Positions 37,274 to 48,246 of a stretch of DNA of 64,000 bases are shown here, piece after piece. The translations under genes were made by a program, and so were the position numbers. Location: contig OY821518.1 in the NCBI GenBank assembly GCA_963682025.1, positions 224,607,070 to 224,671,069 of the forward strand, read 5' to 3'. This DNA comes from Cordilura impudica (lineage: Eukaryota > Arthropoda > Insecta > Diptera > Scathophagidae). Numbering within the stretch: position 1 is the stretch's first letter; every line of letters begins with the position of its first letter. The notes under the pieces were generated by a model. That model did no database searches. It saw only the letters and a list, made by a program, of their open reading frames with translations, and was not told the origin of the DNA.

Positions 37274-37929
37274 GAGGGTGGATGTTTTTCAAGCCCGATA
37301 GAACTTGAAATTCAAAAAAATAACACAAAAAAATTAAATTTTATTCGAAGGATCAATACATGGTGTAAACATTTGAAACCAGTGACTTCACGTAGACCCA
37401 TAGGAAATACGCGAGAGGTGTCAAATCGTACGACCTTGGAAGTCCATTTCTCTAAATCAACTTATCGATGGTTGCGGTCAACGTGTGACACGTAGCGCCA
37501 TCCTGTTGGAACCACATATCGCCCGGATCGATGTCATCCATATTTTCAAACAGAAAATCAGTGATAATGGTGCTGATGCGAGCTCCGGCTTAATTTTTGA
37601 AGAAATTAGGTCCGATTATGCCACCACCAAACGGTGCATTATTCTGGATGTAATGTAGTCTGTAGGGTTTGCTGTGGAGTGTTCTCACTCCATGTGCGGC
37701 GATTTTGTTTAATAACAAACCTGTTAATATTATGTGTGCCATAAAAATCACGAAGTCGTCTATAAGTTGTGCCAATCGATGACTGATTTTCAAAGTAAAT
37801 TTGGATAATCTGGTAGCGTTCCTTAAGAGTAAATCTATTCAGGATAATTTGCCAAAAAGAGAGTGCAGTATGACAGTTCGTTTGGCAGTTAACCCTTTTG
37901 TAATTCTATCTAAGTTAAAAAACACCCTT
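37274..37929 (-). mobile_element. Deleted mariner-like element with transposase remains
   Basis: TA flanks (37272-37273 and 37930-37931); ends GAGGGTGGATGTTTTT and, inward, AAGGGTGTTTTTTAACTT. The minus strand reads DDIDPGDMWFQQDGATCHT, then IDKLIQRNGLPRSYDLTP, then YFLWVYVKSLV: the DDE block of a mariner-type transposase (catalytic Asp in QQDGA, second acid in the DLTP region). To the right, IQNNAPFGGGIIGPNFF is the upstream block. It is internally deleted and frameshifted. Confidence 0.8.
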
Positions 37930-38158
37930 TATGTAAATTGTCAACCTTAAATTAATCAAATGCCTAACATATGCATAAAATATATTAATAGTAGGCAGCA
38001 AATTAAATGTTTACAAAAGTTAGCAACACTGAAAGTCAGAGTATATATTATAAATTAAGACATTTGAATAACTGATGATAACTAAAGTTATAGACTAAAA
38101 AAAAGATAAAGTGTCAAAAATATAAATTGGCAACTCGCTTAGTCAAGTGCAACTCTTA
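37930..38158. repeat. Ancient degenerate array, right block
   Basis: AAATTGTCAACCTTAAATT, AAAGTTAGCAACACTGAAAG and TATAAATTGGCAACTCGCTT continue the motif series; a further copy is at 39965. Confidence 0.5.
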
Positions 38159-38622
38159 AGCCCTAAATACATAACGGCGAGTTGCGAGTGCGAGTAAAAA
38201 CTAAGCTTTTTGTATGCGAGAATTTCTGCTTTTGCGCTTTTACAAAATCATCAAAATGCTTTCGAGCAGCTGATTGTTCTACTGTCAAACGTAATTCAAT
38301 TGTCAATTGTATACAAAGCTGTTCATATAACAAACAACAAATATAACAAAATGAATAAAATCACAATTATTAACGGGTTAAATAAAGTAATTACTATAGT
38401 AGACATCGCGTTTAATGCCTATCAGCTGATTCCCCTGTCATCTGATTTTTCTCGCACACAAAATAGAATCAATTCTATTTTCCTTGCGAGTGTTTTTACA
38501 ACCTAAGTTGGCAACGCCACACAAAAAAGCTTTACTATCTCGCTTCCACATATAGAAAAAATCATACTGCCTCATTCTCGTTTTTTCTCGCACTCGCAAC
38601 TCGCCGTTATATGTTTAGGGCT
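38159..38622 (+). mobile_element. Harbinger-type MITE, complete
   Basis: TIRs AGCCCTAAATACATAACGGC and, inward, AGCCCTAAACATATAACGGC, both continuing GAGTTGCGAGTGCGAG. TTA target duplication (38156-38158, 38623-38625), the TWA type of PIF/Harbinger. The 98-residue frame inside has no known domain and is broken in the 4273 copy. Confidence 0.8.
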
Positions 38623-38651
38623 TTAAACAGACAGCGATTGATTATAGTTTA

Positions 38652-39902
38652 CTTAAGGTGTGTTTACACTATGTGTATTTTCCATATGTAAATTCAGTTT
38701 AACATACGATTCATAATTTTTGCTTTCAAACTTACTTATGTATTTCCGTATGACATAACCTCTAAATGTAAACAACAGCTGATTTAATTTGTAAATTTAC
38801 AAAAAATTATTGTTAAAAATAAAGTTATATATATTAATATTAAATAATTTATTTTTCTTTCAATATTAATCTTAATTTACTCTGTTTTTCTTTCGCCACA
38901 AGCAGTGTTGTACTTTCATATGTTTGTCATGCCAAAATAGAACCTGCTCTAATTGAAAAATTTACATATGTATGTATGTATGTATGTCTCGCCAAATGTA
39001 TTGCACATAAACAATGTGACAGGGTTCACACTATGCGTACAAATTGCACGTGCTAAAAAAATAAGAACAAGTAAGAAAATTATAGTCGGTCTAGACCGAC
39101 TATACGGTTCCCTATACCATGCGTTTAGAGACCCTATCTCTTAGGCCCAACTAACTGGATATAGAAAATAAGCATAAACTAAATTTGAGTGGGATTTTTA
39201 TTAATTTTTTTGGCTGCAGATATGAAAAAGTTCATATCGGATGCTATATCTATATGGGGACTAGGTCCAAAAATGGACCGATCCTGATCATGTTTGGTAA
39301 AGTCTCTTGTATTTTGCAAAAATATACAAACATAATTTGAGAAGAATCAGTGCAATATTTTTGTTTTTTTTTAAAGATTTAAGTGAAGATCGGGAAGCAG
39401 CTCTATATGGGGCCTATGACTAAGAGTTGTCCCATAGGGATCATTTTTGGACTACTCATTAATGGATGTAATAAACGCATACAAACCCAATTTGAGTAAA
39501 ATCTATATGACAATTTGGATCTTATGGCAATTTATGTCGATTTCATAGGGGTCATTTGTATGGGGCTAGGTCTGAACATGGTCCGATTCTCACCAATTTC
39601 AATAGCGTTCATCCTATGGCCGATAAAGGCTTATATACCAAATTTCATAAAAAATATATTCATATTTCCGACTTGTAGTTTGATTACAAGGTTTACATGG
39701 ACACACAGACGGACGGACGGACATCGTTATATCGAATCAGATAGTGATTCTGATTCGATCGGTATAATAAAAGATGGGTATAGGTCAAATATTTTTGGTA
39801 GTTACGAACAGCAGCACAAAGTCATTATACCCAAACCACATAGCGGTGTAGGGTATGAAAACACAAGCAAAACACATAGTGTGAACGCAGTATTAAACTT
39901 TG
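38652..39902. mobile_element. TIR element interrupted by a DINE-1-like insertion
   Basis: The left end TTAAGGTGTGTTTACACTATG and the right ACATAGTGTGAACGCAGTATTAA are inverted. Both sides have TTAA, as in piggyBac-type insertion, but the TIR is imperfect. The interior is 39066-39857 plus short AT-rich arms. Confidence 0.5.
39066..39857 (+). mobile_element. DINE-1-like element (family B)
   Basis: It starts AACAAGTAAGAAAATTATAG with the hairpin TAGTCGGTCTAGACCGACTA. The middle has ATGGACCGATCCTGATCATG. The tail has CACACAGACGGACGGACGGA, GATTCGATCGGTATAATAA and ACCACATAGCGGTGTAGGGTA. Inverted near-copies are at 42492 and 50704. Short frames read in all copies are repeat by-products. Confidence 0.75.
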
Positions 39903-40627
39903 ACAAAAATCTAATATCGTAATTTATGTTGAACAAAATAGTTGCATTCAACTATAGTTTTATAGGTTGGTAACTCTGAAGCATGTATGTTGTTGCTTAC
40001 AGAGTTAGCTGTTAAAAGTGCTTCTTCAACTTAAAGGAAATATAAATCAAAGTATGAAAATGATTGATGTAGGCAAAAATAATTTGGAAAGTCATATATT
40101 TTTGTTTTGTTCTTAAAACAAAGCATAATAAAAGACAAATAAAGACGTCAAAAGTAGATCATTCAGCCTTAATAACAGAAGATTTAAAGGCTTTCGAAAA
40201 TGTGTGGGAATAAAGTATTTGTCAACGTACATACATATGAATATTATTTCTCAAACAAAGCAATCATATTGTTTTAATTTATTAAACTTTTACAAACACC
40301 TTGTTAAATTATTTTTAGGAGATGGCAAAATTCTCATTAATATAAGATGTAAAAAAAGTTTCCAGAAAATTGTTCTGTATAAAAATAATTTATTTGTAGA
40401 AATTGTTGAACAGATTTCATGAAATTTTTTTTTAATGTAAATTTTGTGGTCATATTTTTCACTACTTTGAATAAAGTCATCATTTTCTTTTTTGATGTGT
40501 AAACATCTGTACGCGCAGTGGGGTAAAAATCTATTTCACAATACAATCACAAAAACAGCGTAATATGTATGACTATAGACAAAATCGGTGTGAGTTATTA
40601 TGATTGTATTGGTGAAAAAATTATGAT
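39903..40627. other. No gene seen
   Basis: AT-rich DNA including a last TTGGTAACTCTGAAGC motif of the degenerate array at about 39967. Confidence 0.4.
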
Positions 40628-41045
40628 ATGATAAAAAATTAATAATTAAAAATAAAAAATGAAAAATAAAAAAATAAAAATTAAAAACGAAAAATGACAA
40701 ATAAAAAATACAAAATGAAAACTGAAAAATTAAAAATAAAAAAATTTAAATAAAAAAAAAATTAAAGATAAAAATGAAAAATAAAAAATTATAAATGAAA
40801 AATAAGAAATGAAAAATAAAATATGAAAAAAGAAAAATAAAAAATGAAAAATGAAAAATGAAAAATAAAAAATGAAAAATTAAAAACGAAAAATGAAAAA
40901 ATAAAAAATGAAAAATGGAAACTAAAAAATTAAAAATGAAAAAAAAAAATTAAAAATAAAAAATGAAAAATAAATGAAAACAAAATAAAAAATGAAAAAT
41001 AAAAAATTAAAAATGAAAAATAAAAATGAAAAAAACGAAAAATTA
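40628..41045. repeat. (AAAAATGAAAAATAAA)n simple repeat
   Basis: Imperfect purine-rich repeats, the reverse-complement style of the TTTTTCATTTTTA arrays elsewhere. Confidence 0.9.
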
Positions 41046-42491
41046 ACCGGATGAAATAATAAATACTAAGAAATATTTTTAAATGACGCTTTCTGTTTTA
41101 TTTTGAAAAAGTGTCATAAAAAAATTTTTAATTACTAGATCACATGATTTTTTTTTTTTTCAAATAGAATAAATATGTCAAATCAGCTTTCAAAAGTCAA
41201 AATCTCTTTTTATGATATAATCCTCACTGCTCTTCCTTGTTCGGTTATTTTCAATACCCACCTTTTAGAATTCCATTTAATGGATTTATTGAATGATCAT
41301 TAAAACTTCAAATGTTTAACACTCTCGCAACCTCGTTTTAAGTTGCTAAACGATTTCTATCAAATTTACACAATTTTTTTTTACACATAATTAAGTTATC
41401 GTGTACTTCTTTCGTCACTGTTACAAAAACAAAACAAACGCACACACACACTAACTTATTAAGGGTTTTGTCAGACAAATATTTATATTTCTTGTCTTGT
41501 GCCATTTCACATGAACTAACAATAGAAGCATTTCTGTTTTTTTGTTATTTATTTTCTCGCTGTGTTTATATGTTAGTCCTTTTTTCCACCCTTCTTTTGT
41601 TGGTTTGTTTTTGTTATTTTAATAATTTTTCTTTTCTTTGCCGAATATCTCTTGGCACAGATATTGCAAAAGTTATGTTAGGTCGTTTTTTTTATTGTTT
41701 GCTTTAATGTTTCTGTTGATGTTCTACTACGAGTAGTTGCGGTTTTTGTTAGCAGGCTTGCCATAACTTATTATTTTTCTTGTCACCCAGACAGAGGATT
41801 ATTTTAAGTTATGTGGATTTTTTGGGATATTCGCAAATTGTTATAAACAGTGTGGTGGGTCGTTTCAGAAAAAAAAATGTAGTGAAAATAAACTTTCATT
41901 TTCTAAGAATATTCCCGAAATATTTCGTGTTTTGCGATAACCGTTGTTATCTGCCAATTTTTAAAAAAGATATACTTTTTTAGTTTTTCAAGATATTTTA
42001 TTTCAATCATGAATAAACATGTCGCAGTTTTTTGAAATTTTGCACACTATTTCTACATATAAATCAACAGGTAACCACGAAGGGGTTTTTTCCATCTCCC
42101 CCCCCCCCCCCATCACCATTTTTTAACAAAAAATTCACCGAAATTAAAAATCGTGTTTTTCCCTTCAAAATGCTGCCAAAAATAAAAAAAAAAATTAAAA
42201 ATTTTTCGATTTTTTTTATTTCACATGATCCGGTATCATGTGAATTTTTCGCTTTTAAAAACTTTCCGTGATTCCAGTTTATTGTACGACTTCCGAGATT
42301 CAATCTTGCTGACAATATAAGCAGGACGATTTTTGTCAATGATTGATGAAGTCGAGATGTACAAACCTTTTGTTATTTTGGGAATGACATAAAAATTCTA
42401 AAAAGACTTCGATAAAAAGAAATAAAACTTGTTTAAAGAAATAATATTTTTATAATCTTGAAAATTTCGCCACGTCCTCAAAAGCTCTTTT
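41046..42491. other. AT-rich intron-like DNA, no gene recognised
   Basis: Contains T-rich stretches, a CA run (41445), a poly-C run (42098-42111) and overlapping short frames with no recognisable protein. A regulatory function is possible but nothing shows it. Confidence 0.4.
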
Positions 42492-43277
42492 TTATACCCT
42501 ATACCACTATGTGGTTTGGGTATAATGACTTTGTGCTGCTGTTTGTAACAACCAAAAATATTTGACCTAGACCCATCTTTAATTATACCGATCCAATCAG
42601 AATCACTTTCTGAGTTGATTTAACAATGTCCGTCCGTCCGTCCGTCCGTCCGTCTGTGTGTCCATGTAAACCTTGTAATCAAACTGCAGGTCGCAAATAT
42701 GAATATATTTTGATGAAATTTGGTATGTAAGCTTTTATCGGCCATGGGATGAACGCTATTGAAATTGGTGAGAATCGGTCCATGTTCAGACCTAGCCCCC
42801 ATACAAATTACCCCTATGAAATCGACATAAATTGTCATAAGATCCAAATTGTCATATAGATCTTATTCAAATTGGGTTTGTATGCGTTCATTACATCCAT
42901 TAATGAGTAGTCCAAAAATGATCCCTTTGGCCCCATATAGAGCTGCTTCCCGATCTTCACTTAAATCTATTAAAAAACAAAAATATTCCACTGATTCTTC
43001 TCAAATTTTGTTTGTATATATTTTTGCAAAATAAAAGAGACTTTACCAAACATGATCAGGATAGGTCCATTTTTGGACCAAGTCCCCATATAGATATATC
43101 ATCCGAAATGAACTTTTTCATATCTGCAGCCAAAAAAATTAATAAAAATCCCACTCAAATTTGGTTTTTGCTTATTTTCTATGTCCAGTTAGTTGGGCCT
43201 AAGAGATAGAGTTTCTAAAAGCATTGTATAGGGTATCGTATAGTCGGTCTAGACCGACTATAATTTTCTTACTTGTT
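42492..43277 (-). mobile_element. DINE-1-like element (family B), inverted copy
   Basis: Plus-strand order: TATACCCTATACCACTATGTG, then (CCGT)n, GCAGGTCGCAAATATGAATA and ATAGTCGGTCTAGACCGACT, ending TTTTCTTACTTGTTA. It is collinear with 50704-51480 at high identity. Confidence 0.8.
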
Positions 43278-43544
43278 ATGGTATGACATTTGAATATCGT
43301 TTTTCGAATAAAAGTCAAGGTCCATGAAAAACCTTAAAAATATACATTTTTTTCAAAGTGTTCCAACTCTCTAACGGTAGTTCCAAAAAATTAAATATTT
43401 TGGGAATCCTCATAAAAAATGTCAAAGTTCATTTCTGGGGGCCACTAAAAAATTGTTGTTTCGACCCACTTTAATTAGAATTGCTGGGACTTTCACGCAA
43501 GTTTTTTTGTCAGTATTTTAACAAATATTTCGATTTGCAGGAAT
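43278..43544. other. No feature recognised
   Basis: AT-rich spacer before the minisatellite. Confidence 0.4.
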
Positions 43545-44410
43545 TTGGATTTGATTTGTGTTGCATATTTTTGTATATTTAGCTAAAAATTAATTTTTTG
43601 TTGTCTGTCTTGTTTAATATATTGCTTTCAAGTGTATATATTTTGCATATTTTGCTTTTTAGTGTATATTTCAGCATATTTTTTTATAGATGCATTTAAC
43701 GGCATATTTTCGTTTTAAGTGCATATTATTTTGCACATTTCGTTACAAATGCCTATTTTGCTTTAAAGGATATATTTTTTTAAACTTTTCTTTTAAGTGC
43801 CTATTCTGCTATAAGTTCATATTTTTGCATATTTTCTTATAAATAGATATTTTTGCATATATTGGACTTAAGTGGATATTTTGATATAAATGAATATTTT
43901 TGCTTACTTTACTTTCAAGTGCATATTTGTTCAGTGCATTTTTTTGCATATTTTTTGTTATGTTCATATTTTGGTATAAATGCATTTATGTTGTTATAAT
44001 ATATATTTTTTTTGCAAAGTTTGTCATAAATGCATAATTTCTCTATATTTTGGTTTAAAGTGCATATTTTTGTTACATATTTTATTGTAAGTGCTTATTT
44101 TTTCATATTTTTCTTTCAAGTACATATTTTTCTGTTAAGTTCATATATTTGAATATTTTTTCATTCAAGTGCATAGTTTCAATAGCATGTTTTGGTGCAA
44201 ATGCATATTTATAAAGTGCACAATTTTTACACAATTTTTTTCTTTTCAGTGCATATTTTTTGCGTATTTTGCTTTTAAGTGCATATTTTTTTATGAAAGC
44301 ATATTTTTGTATATTTTGAATTTAATTGTATAATTTCTGCATATTTTGTTATAAATACTTTGCATATTTTTGCCTATTTTGCAATTAACTCCATATAAAA
44401 CATATAATTT
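43545..44410. repeat. Degenerate minisatellite, about 28-32-bp period
   Basis: TTTTGCATATTTTG.TTTAAGTGCATA-like units recur throughout, with point changes and small indels. No reading frame. Confidence 0.8.
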
Positions 44411-44452
44411 TTTTTTTTAATATATGATTAAGGAATTTATAGTTTATATTTA

Positions 44453-44886
44453 AACAAGTAAGAGTGTTAAATTTGACTATGTCGAATTTTATTGGACTTA
44501 TGCACTATTTATTTCTGGCCTAATTCCACTATATATAACAAATGTAAGTAAAATATTTAAAAAGTAAATAATTTGATAAATTAATTTATAAAAACAAACA
44601 CATTAAATTTTAAGCATTTTTTAGAGGTGTCTCCATATTTTAGGTCACATCTTGGTACAATGATACCCGATAATGACAAACAATATTATCCAAAGTTTCC
44701 CAAGGTATTTTGTGAATGAGCGTGATTTCAACAGACAGACAGACGAACGGACGGACAGACGGTGATCGCTATATGACTTGAGATTATAAGAATCAAGAAT
44801 ATGTATAATTTATTCATTCTTCGATGCTTTACAAACGGAATAAAAATTGATATACTCCCTCTGCACAGTAGTGTGGAGGGTATAAA
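44453..44886 (+). mobile_element. DINE-1-like element (family A), compact copy
   Basis: Head AACAAGTAAGAGTGTTAAAT; tail CAGACAGACAGACGAACGGA, AAGAATCAAGAATATGTATA, ACAAACGGAATAAAAATTG and CTCTGCACAGTAGTGTGGAG. No microsatellite core, so it shows the basal length of about 430 bp. Confidence 0.75.
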
Positions 44887-45664
44887 AAGAATGTGTCAAA
44901 AAGGCAAAATCTGAGAAAACGTTACATATTACGTTTTTAATTTGGCGATATTTATAAAAAATTTTAGGATTTAACGAAATGAAGGTAGTTGGCAAGTCTG
45001 CTTGTTGGTTAATCGTGTTTTACCATCTACTGTACTGTCAGAAGGTTAATTTGTTGTATCTGCCCGTTTGGCCCACATTGTAATATCCATTATAAATGGA
45101 ATACTCGTATAAATCTAAGTTAATCTAGATTTATCCCATATATTTGTCGCTCTAAATCATTTACTTACATAAATTCAATAATGTAACTTTGTTCATCGCT
45201 CTGTAAATTTGCTCTGTCTGTATGCCAGCACTTCAACGAATGTGGACAAACACCTAAAATCTATTAGGAATATCGGAGTAGATCTAGTGGTAGCCGAAAT
45301 AAATCGATTCCAGAATTTGTTTGTATACTTAGTATACTTGAAAGGGTATACAAAATTTTATGACTTCTTTGGACATAGTGGATCGATATTATAATTTAAT
45401 TAAACTCCCAATGTTTTTAAAAAGCGTCGGTTTTTGCAAAAATTCAAACAATATATTCAAGTAAATAAAAATATTACTAACAATTTTTTTACAGCATTCA
45501 ATGTGGGTGTTCTTTAAAAATATTTTTTTTTTTAATTTCTCAAAAATTTGAGCTACCAGCTGTACTAGATGCTGAAGAGTTTAATAAAATCGTTACATAT
45601 GACTACATGTGCAAACACTTAAACAAGTCTGTTGTTTTCTTTTTGGGTGTGCTTTTGTCTTTAA
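44887..45664. other. No gene seen
   Basis: AT-rich; the 61-residue frame at 45209 has no recognised domain. Confidence 0.4.
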
Positions 45665-46235
45665 GGGCCATTATTACAACTTGCCTTTAAAGTAAATGTT
45701 AGTTAAAGGTAACTTTAGCTAAAGTGAACAATAAAGTTACCTTTAACTTCTTTTCGTTATTACAACTTCCCATTCAAATAAAATTAATATTTTTGATATT
45801 GTGGCAGCACCAAAGGAAACACCGATTACTTTTGACCAAATGAATTGATTTATCAAAATACATAGTGGCAACGTTAATATAGTTGTTCATAAATAAACAA
45901 TAAAAATAATAGAATAAAAACCAAAAACCTTTATTATAAGTTGCATAATGGTTGTAAATGTGTAATAAAACTTTTTAAAAATATACAAGCATATATTTAA
46001 GTATCTATAAATAAATTTATTTACAAAACTAAATTGATGTGAATTTCGTCTTCATAGGTCAGAAAATGTGGCAATATTAAATACATAAACCTCACGTTAA
46101 AAGTTAAAGGCAACAATATATTCCCTTTAGCTTATCGGTCACTTTTAGCTTAAAGTATAGTTGTAATAACGAAAAACTAATAATCTGTCAGATAACATCC
46201 TAACTTTAGCTATTGGCAAGTTGTAATAATGGCCC
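45665..46235. mobile_element. Harbinger-type MITE with inner and outer terminal repeats
   Basis: 21-bp perfect TIRs (GGGCCATTATTACAACTTGC plus C) with TAA target duplications (45662-45664, 46236-46238). A second inverted pair, CGTTATTACAACT and AGTTGTAATAACG, lies about 95 bp in from the left end and about 75 bp in from the right. No coding. Confidence 0.9.
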
Positions 46236-46710
46236 TAAATCGTTTAACACTTGTAACATGCAGAAAGTGGTTTTAAAAATCTCATACTCTTGAATTTATC
46301 CGGAAGTAAAAGGAGTCGGTATATTTATTTGACTATATTATAAAAGAATTATGAAATTTGATTTTTAAAAAGAACATTTAAAGAATTCTGTAACAGTGCA
46401 AAAAAAAAATAAATAACAATATAGTTTTATTGGGCAAATAAAAAACAATAAACTATATCGGAAATTTTTATCAAAAAGTTAAATCTGAATTTGATATAGG
46501 GAACTTCTTCTTTCAATCAACAAAAGAAAAAGGCGTTTTAGACCTTAACGTCTTTGATGTTCTATCTTACTAAACTAAGCAAAATTTATGTTTTGGTCCT
46601 CTAACTCCAACAATTACTGAAATATGGTGGCGAGAAAAGCGATTTATTTAAAAAATTAATTAATTTACAGTACTTTTAGCGGCTTTTTTGACCAAGCATG
46701 AATTATTGGG
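46236..46710. other. No feature recognised
   Basis: AT-rich DNA between the MITE and the DINE-1-like element. Confidence 0.4.
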
Positions 46711-47743
46711 TTTTTATACCCTCCACACCATTTTTAACATGAGTAGAAACATCTGTCTGGAAAGTTGTCAATATTGGTCTCTTACGATATCGTCAGCAGG
46801 AAGAATGTATGTAGTAGACAGGAGTTCAGAGGGCCTGAGGCCATGCGAATGACAGATAAACAACAGGAAGAAGGATTGTGTAGAAAAGAGTGTGTATGAG
46901 CTGATAGGTTGTTTGGGGTAAGAGGTCTCAGGAGAAGTGTGTGTGATCTTGAATGTACTGTTGATGATTGACAAGGAAGTGTCGAATCTTCAAAATGGCC
47001 TTCTCGGAGATGTTTCGTAGGGGCTGTGGTTGCCTAAATCACAGGAAGAGCTCAGCTCAACGTGGAGTTTCGTTCAAACGGGTTCTACGAACCCATAGAG
47101 TAGAAGAGTTTGAAGATGGGCTCAACCTCTCAACAAGAGGTGAGATCTTGCCTAAAACATGCCTCAAAATTGCTACCATCTTTTGGCGGGGCAGTTGGCA
47201 GACGCATAGTTTCTGTCTAGTGTTTAATCACCGTGAGATAGCCTTCAGGATAGGAGCCTACGTAAAGCACCCAAAGACCCTCCACACCACTATGCAGAGG
47301 TATATATAGGCTTGTCATTCCATTTGTAATGCATCGAAAAATGCATTTGCGACCCCATAAAGTATAAAAATTATTGATCCTTATAACAACTCGAGTCGGT
47401 AAAGCGATGTGCGTCCGTCCAGCCGTCCGTCTGTCTGTTCAAATCACGTTGATTCACAAAATAAACCATTAACATAGGCATAGTTATGATAATATAGTTT
47501 TTCATTATTTCGAGCAGGTTGGTATTGAAAATGGGATAAATCGGGCAACACTGTGCCGAGATATGTCCAAAAAGATGAAGATACCTTTAAAAAAATTAAA
47601 AAATTCGTTTATCGTAATAATATTAAGTTTATCAAATTGTTGCTCTTTAATATTTTTTGTTTACATAAATATTAATGTAAATGTAAATCCGATGTGGAGG
47701 GTACCAAAGATTCGGCTCAGATGAACTTAATACTCGTACTTGT
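46711..47743 (-). mobile_element. DINE-1-like element (family A) split by a retroposon
   Basis: The head TATACCCTCCACACCA is at 46715-46730 and again just before 47290, where the element continues CTATGCAGAGGTATATATAG, GTTTGTAATGCATCGAAAAA, GACCCCATAAAGTATA, GATCCTTATAACAACTCGAG and GTCCGTCTGTCTGTTC, ending ACTCGTACTTGTTT. Confidence 0.75.
46731..47276 (-). mobile_element. Retroposon-like insertion with 13-bp target duplication
   Basis: 546 bp flanked by ACCCTCCACACCA (46718-46730 and 47277-47289). It starts TTTTT on the plus strand, consistent with a short poly-A on the minus strand. Its base composition is clearly less AT-rich than everything around it. Frames on either strand (46768 minus, 46968 plus) show no recognised domain. 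It could be the 5'-truncated end of a non-LTR element, a SINE, or a retrocopy of a host RNA. Confidence 0.7.
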
Positions 47744-48246
47744 TTGGTTTTACAACTAAACAAAAGCTTTTACAAAATTTTATTATATTGCAAAATTTAT
47801 TGCTATTTAATATTCATTAGTAAAACGAAGTCTACCTTAAAAACATTAAGCTACATAAATGGAGCATTATTGAAACAACTGATGAATTCTGCATAAAAGT
47901 CGGTAATTTTAAAATAAAATTTCTATGGAATGCTTACTAATTTTATTGTGCACATACATACTTTCTTTACCTTATTTAACGCTGAGGTAAAAAGGAAATG
48001 TAGTTTGCAGAATTGTTTTAATAATAATAAACAGCAAATATTATCTTAAACCTTAAACAGATTTTTGTTTGAATATTTAAATTTAAAAAGGGACAAAGTA
48101 TTACTTTTTTTTTTCCAATTTATGGCCGATGCTTTTTACTAATTTTATAACCCATTTTTGCAAACCTCACGTTGCTTTTCTTCGTTGATTCAGTTGCCAA
48201 CATTTATGCTAAAATTAACGAGTGAGTTTTATTGGTTTCTGAGTTA
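47744..48246. other. No gene seen
   Basis: AT-rich spacer. Confidence 0.4.

Noticed and set aside
38210..38506. 98-residue frame in the MITE, also seen at 4341-4664
   Set aside because: Shared by two MITE copies but without any known domain and with different ends; most likely by chance in a short non-autonomous element.
39515..39922. 135-residue frame, partly repeated at 42620 and 50814
   Set aside because: Conserved only because it lies in copies of a non-coding DINE-1-like element; frames end at different places in each copy.
31201..40000. CRISPR-like regular spacing
   Set aside because: Motifs are diverged, spacing varies, and the genome is eukaryotic.
42064..42339. Gly-rich minus-strand frame
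   Set aside because: It is produced by a poly-C run and lacks any homologous features.
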